A stretch of 64,000 nt of DNA from Atriophallophorus winterbourni. Taxonomy: Eukaryota > Platyhelminthes > Trematoda > Plagiorchiida > Microphallidae. Below the pieces are notes generated by a model. That model was given only the letters and a program-made list of their open reading frames with translations, ran no database searches and was not told the origin of the DNA. Made by a program: the position numbers and the translations under genes. Of this stretch, positions 61,230-64,000 are shown one piece after another. The DNA lies in assembly GCA_013407085.1 (NCBI GenBank), contig JACCGJ010020378.1, forward strand, positions 1 to 64,000, read 5' to 3'. How positions within the stretch are numbered: the stretch's first letter is position 1; every line of letters starts with the position of its first letter.

Positions 61230-61700
61230 AATCACTCACTCACTCAGCGCTCTCCGTGCCGGGTGGCACATGAGGCGAATAAGACTTCCCACCCGTGGTT
61301 CCGGTCTGTCGCTGCTTCCGTTGCCGACTGCACCGTGAAACCTTGTGCATTTATTTCGCGTTCCAACGTTCGCGCCAAGTTTCGTTGGGCCGTCCTCTTT
61401 TCGTTTACCTTGCGGACGCCAGTGAATGGCTACCTTCGTATACGAACTGGGATCCATCCTGCATACATGACCGAGCCACGGATCTGTGGTCTTCGTTTCC
61501 GTAGCAATGTAGGTTTTACGGGATAGGATTGCTAGCCCTAAGCCCAACTCTCCTCCTTTATCAGACGGGCTTGGGACCGTCCTTGGCGGAGATAAGAGTG
61601 ATTGCCAAACGAGAAGGTTATTGTTCTGATGATGAAGGAACGACACGCAAGCATACCAATTTTGCAACTGTTGATCATGATGTTATATGTCATAATCTCT
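61230..61700 (-). pseudogene. Non-LTR retrotransposon ORF2 C-terminus with (TGAG)n tail
   Basis: The minus strand encodes WLGHVCRMD and HWRPQGKRK, the usual tail of RTE/CR1-type ORF2 proteins. Frame changes follow; the third frame then gives NAQGFTVQSATEAATDRNHG and ends CATRHGER and stop. The stop TGA runs directly into TGAGTGAGTGAGTGA (complement of 61232-61246), so the 3' UTR is essentially the microsatellite tail. The reverse transcriptase core is missing. Confidence 0.75.
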
Positions 61701-61909
61701 CATTCTGCTTCTACCAAATGCCACAATAAACAAATTTTGAGTGACAAATTTCATAATGCCAAAATATAAAAAATAATATTTATAATTAAATAAAAATATT
61801 CGTACGAAGTTCATATTTACCATGTCGAGCAATAATCTGACATTTGTTTTTCATGATAAAACTGTGTGACAATGAAATTAGCTTTTATCCTATTAGTTGG
61901 GAAGAATTT

Positions 61910-62035
61910 GCTGTTGGCCGCGCACATTGAAGGCATTGTGTGAACCGTCGTCTGCAAGCTGTGGTGAAGAGGATACTGCTTTCCTTGCGGGGAAGCAGAA
62001 ACGACGCAGGCGAGCAACTTCGCTAGCAACCGTGT
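61910..62035 (+). pseudogene. Short non-LTR ORF2 tail fragment
   Basis: The + strand reads H-stop-RHCVNRRLQAVVK, matching HWRHCVKGRLQAAEEQ of the 15.4-15.8 kb element with the Trp codon changed to TGA. Only about 40 codons remain. Orientation is opposite to the 15-kb copy. Confidence 0.55.
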
Positions 62036-62039
62036 AATG

Positions 62040-64000
62040 CACATTGTTGTGGAAGAGATTGATCCCCTAAATCACATTGTTTATTCATTTGAAAAGCATT
62101 GGAACATGAAAACATTATGCGATTGTGATTTCATCCAAATGATGTCAAAGACAACTTTCGAATTAAAATGATTAAAGCCTATTAATTGAAAAATCTCTCT
62201 TTTCTACCATTAGGCAAATCCAGATATCGTGAGTGGTTATATTAGTCGAAAATAAAGGACATTGAATTTTATTAAAGGCAAATGAATACATTTTTAAATT
62301 GAGAAATAATTTATATGTAGGTAAAGTCGAAATCTAATAATGATTCATATACAAAATTATCAAGAATTGTCTTTTATTTTCAGTTCCGTTGATATTTGTC
62401 AAACCTATTCATAGTTTTTGCACAAATCCATCATCATTCGGATTCATATATTTTTATTTTTTGACATTTACCATAACGTTTGTTCATAACTAACGACCAA
62501 TTAAATAATACATCAAATGTATTTCCATTTTCACGATTAAAATTTTCGACTGATACGAATAACAATATGATATATATTTTGCAGTGAATTCTGAAATGAC
62601 ATACGGTAAGGTGACCTATTTTAACAAAAAAACATTATGAGACCATGAATTCGGGAACACTTCAAAAAATGTGAAAAAAATTGAACATCGTACATTTATC
62701 TGACAGTTACGGAAACCAAACAAGGGTTCGAAAGTGAGTTGTGTATTTTTAATTAAATCTCATAATAATGAACATCGAATTTGTGTTATCCAAATACATA
62801 GAATGTGTTTTTTCAAAAGTGATGCAACTGTAATCTAATTCATCAGTGCATTTAATTTCACTATCAAATTATGATAGCCATTGATAAACGAATATCTGCC
62901 TGCTGAAAATGCTCGCAGTAAAAAATGCATGCTAGACCGAATATTTATAAAGTGTCAAATATAGTAATTCCTAAAACTTTGTCATCAATTCCGAAGCTAT
63001 CACAATGGAGGTTGATATGAGTTTAGAATTGCAGCATCGAAACTAGTTTATCTGCATGTGATTATAAACATTCTGAACAATTAGCCATCAAACACGAGTA
63101 ATTTTTGCTCACAGTGTAAACGAAATAAAGATTATCAAAGAAACAATCTACAGAAGTTATTTTCTTTACGTGATTGACCTATGTGGGTCTAAAGTTACGA
63201 AGCCCACAATCAAAGCCCTGAAATAACATCTCCTTATCTGCTTGATCAATTAAACAGCGAATGGAAATCAATCCTGTTGAAAGGAACATATTTCCGGTAA
63301 TTGCATCACTGCTCACGCGTAGCAAATTCCTATAAAAAAAATTCTCATGAAATTTGAAATACAGCGCACCTTTTTACGTGTTGCGTCACCTAACGCATCA
63401 CCGACTAGTTTGAAATGTGTTTGCAACTGTTCGGATAAATTTTGAATACACTGTTTGAAAGAAGTAAAATGTTGGTAAACAATCTCAATGCAAGCTGAAA
63501 TTCACAAAACCCGAAGTATCTGCTACCTTGATCTCCAAAAATTCATTATCTGTCAATGTGGCTTTTCAGAATGAATATATTCATAACGCTATGCGAGAAT
63601 GTTATCTCATATGGGTGTCAATTGAGTTATAGCGAAATGAAAAACTTGCTTTTTTCCCTTTGGAATTTTGTCACATTTAATTTCATCTATGTTCATCATT
63701 GGTACTGATCGCGATGCGAATTGGCAATGTAGATCATTTGAATCTATGTACCGCTTGCGAACAGGTCTAATATGATTGTCTGAGAATCCTGGATGATTTC
63801 GACGTTGGTCTAAGATACAACTCAACAATTATTCTAAAAAAATGAATAATAACGGAAAAATTAAATACTGATTACGAATGGGATGCTAAAAACCATGTCT
63901 TTCAGCTTACCATTTATTACTATCCTCAACCAAAAATAACGTTAATTTTAATTATCCATAGCGAATTCACAACCAATAATTTTCCTCCGATGGAGAGAGA
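62040..64000 (+). other. AT-rich flank containing exon B4
   Basis: Apart from 62707-62733 I see no gene, RNA or mobile element. 62600-62760 is distantly related to 33380-33480. Confidence 0.4.
62707..62733 (+). CDS. 27-nt micro-exon B4
   Basis: Acceptor TTTATCTGACAG, 27 nt, donor GTGAGT. In the family phase it encodes TETKQGFE. It is clearly related to B1-B3 (TTAC.GGAACC.AA.CAAG) but more diverged, with length and boundaries kept. It lies after the membrane-anchor exons, so it probably belongs to another gene copy to the right. Confidence 0.55.

Noticed and set aside
1..64000. CRISPR, operon, tRNA or rRNA features
   Set aside because: Repeats are long and dispersed or in ~240-bp and ~940-bp units, not short spaced repeats; no cloverleaf or rRNA-like sequence was recognised by eye.

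Overview
The window looks like eukaryotic, AT-rich, repeat-rich DNA from a flatworm, most likely a schistosome blood fluke. The grounds are (i) many tiny exons whose length is a multiple of three, flanked by textbook splice sites and carried on repeated intron units, as in schistosome micro-exon genes and polymorphic mucins, and (ii) the retroelement fragments present: a Penelope-like element with a GIY-YIG domain, Ty3/gypsy RNase H, and tails of several non-LTR elements. This identification is inference; no single protein here names a species. There is no bacterial-type gene layout, no rRNA or tRNA that I can recognise, and no long intact ORF.

Layout (+ strand is the sense strand of the micro-exons). 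1-4013 and about 7367-11545 are two copies of one module; each ends in a 39-nt exon, a 39-44-nt intron and a short last coding exon (3485-3617; 11026-11153). 4014-7330 is an array of ~940-bp units, each with one 27-nt exon (4576, 5512, 6454). 11546-12000 is unique sequence with an unidentified ORF. 12100-18600 is a diverged copy of the 9.8-kb unit seen later, with a 27-nt exon at 18054. 18600-26270 is a mosaic of duplicated modules with 27-nt exons at 20621, 21546, 25043 and 25986 and a non-LTR insertion at 22283-22784. 26370-27841 is an inverted Penelope pair with a 12-bp target duplication. 28076-28350 is a gypsy fragment. 30200-32300 holds a 39-nt exon (30336) and a decayed relative (about 32222). 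32575-56310 is a 9.8-kb tandem repeat (2.4 copies) with a second kind of 27-nt exon (33422, 43249, 53056). 57160-60700 is an old 3' module that ends in two alternative C-terminal exons, each with a predicted membrane segment (60033-60268; 60484-60695). After that come non-LTR fragments and another 27-nt exon (62707-62733), probably part of a further gene copy that leaves the window.

The most notable second layer is a ~240-bp tandem repeat (arrays near 13.6-14.7, 19.9-20.5, 24.3-25.0, 37.7-39.4 and 47.5-49.2 kb, plus single units). Each unit carries the two catalytic strands of a type I hammerhead ribozyme, CTGATGA and GAAA, separated by a short GC stem and an AAACA-like loop and followed by the palindrome ACCGGT. 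Several copies keep an intact core (35.74, 38.26, 48.07 and 57.48 kb) and others are decayed. These arrays lie, in sense orientation, in the apparent introns of the micro-exon genes.

How it may work together (inference): a family of secreted or membrane-anchored, Pro/Thr-rich variable proteins is built from phase-matched 27/39-nt cassettes. Any exon can be skipped or multiplied without breaking the frame, and the locus grows by unequal crossing-over between its repeats. Exon 1 (signal peptide) could not be found for any copy.
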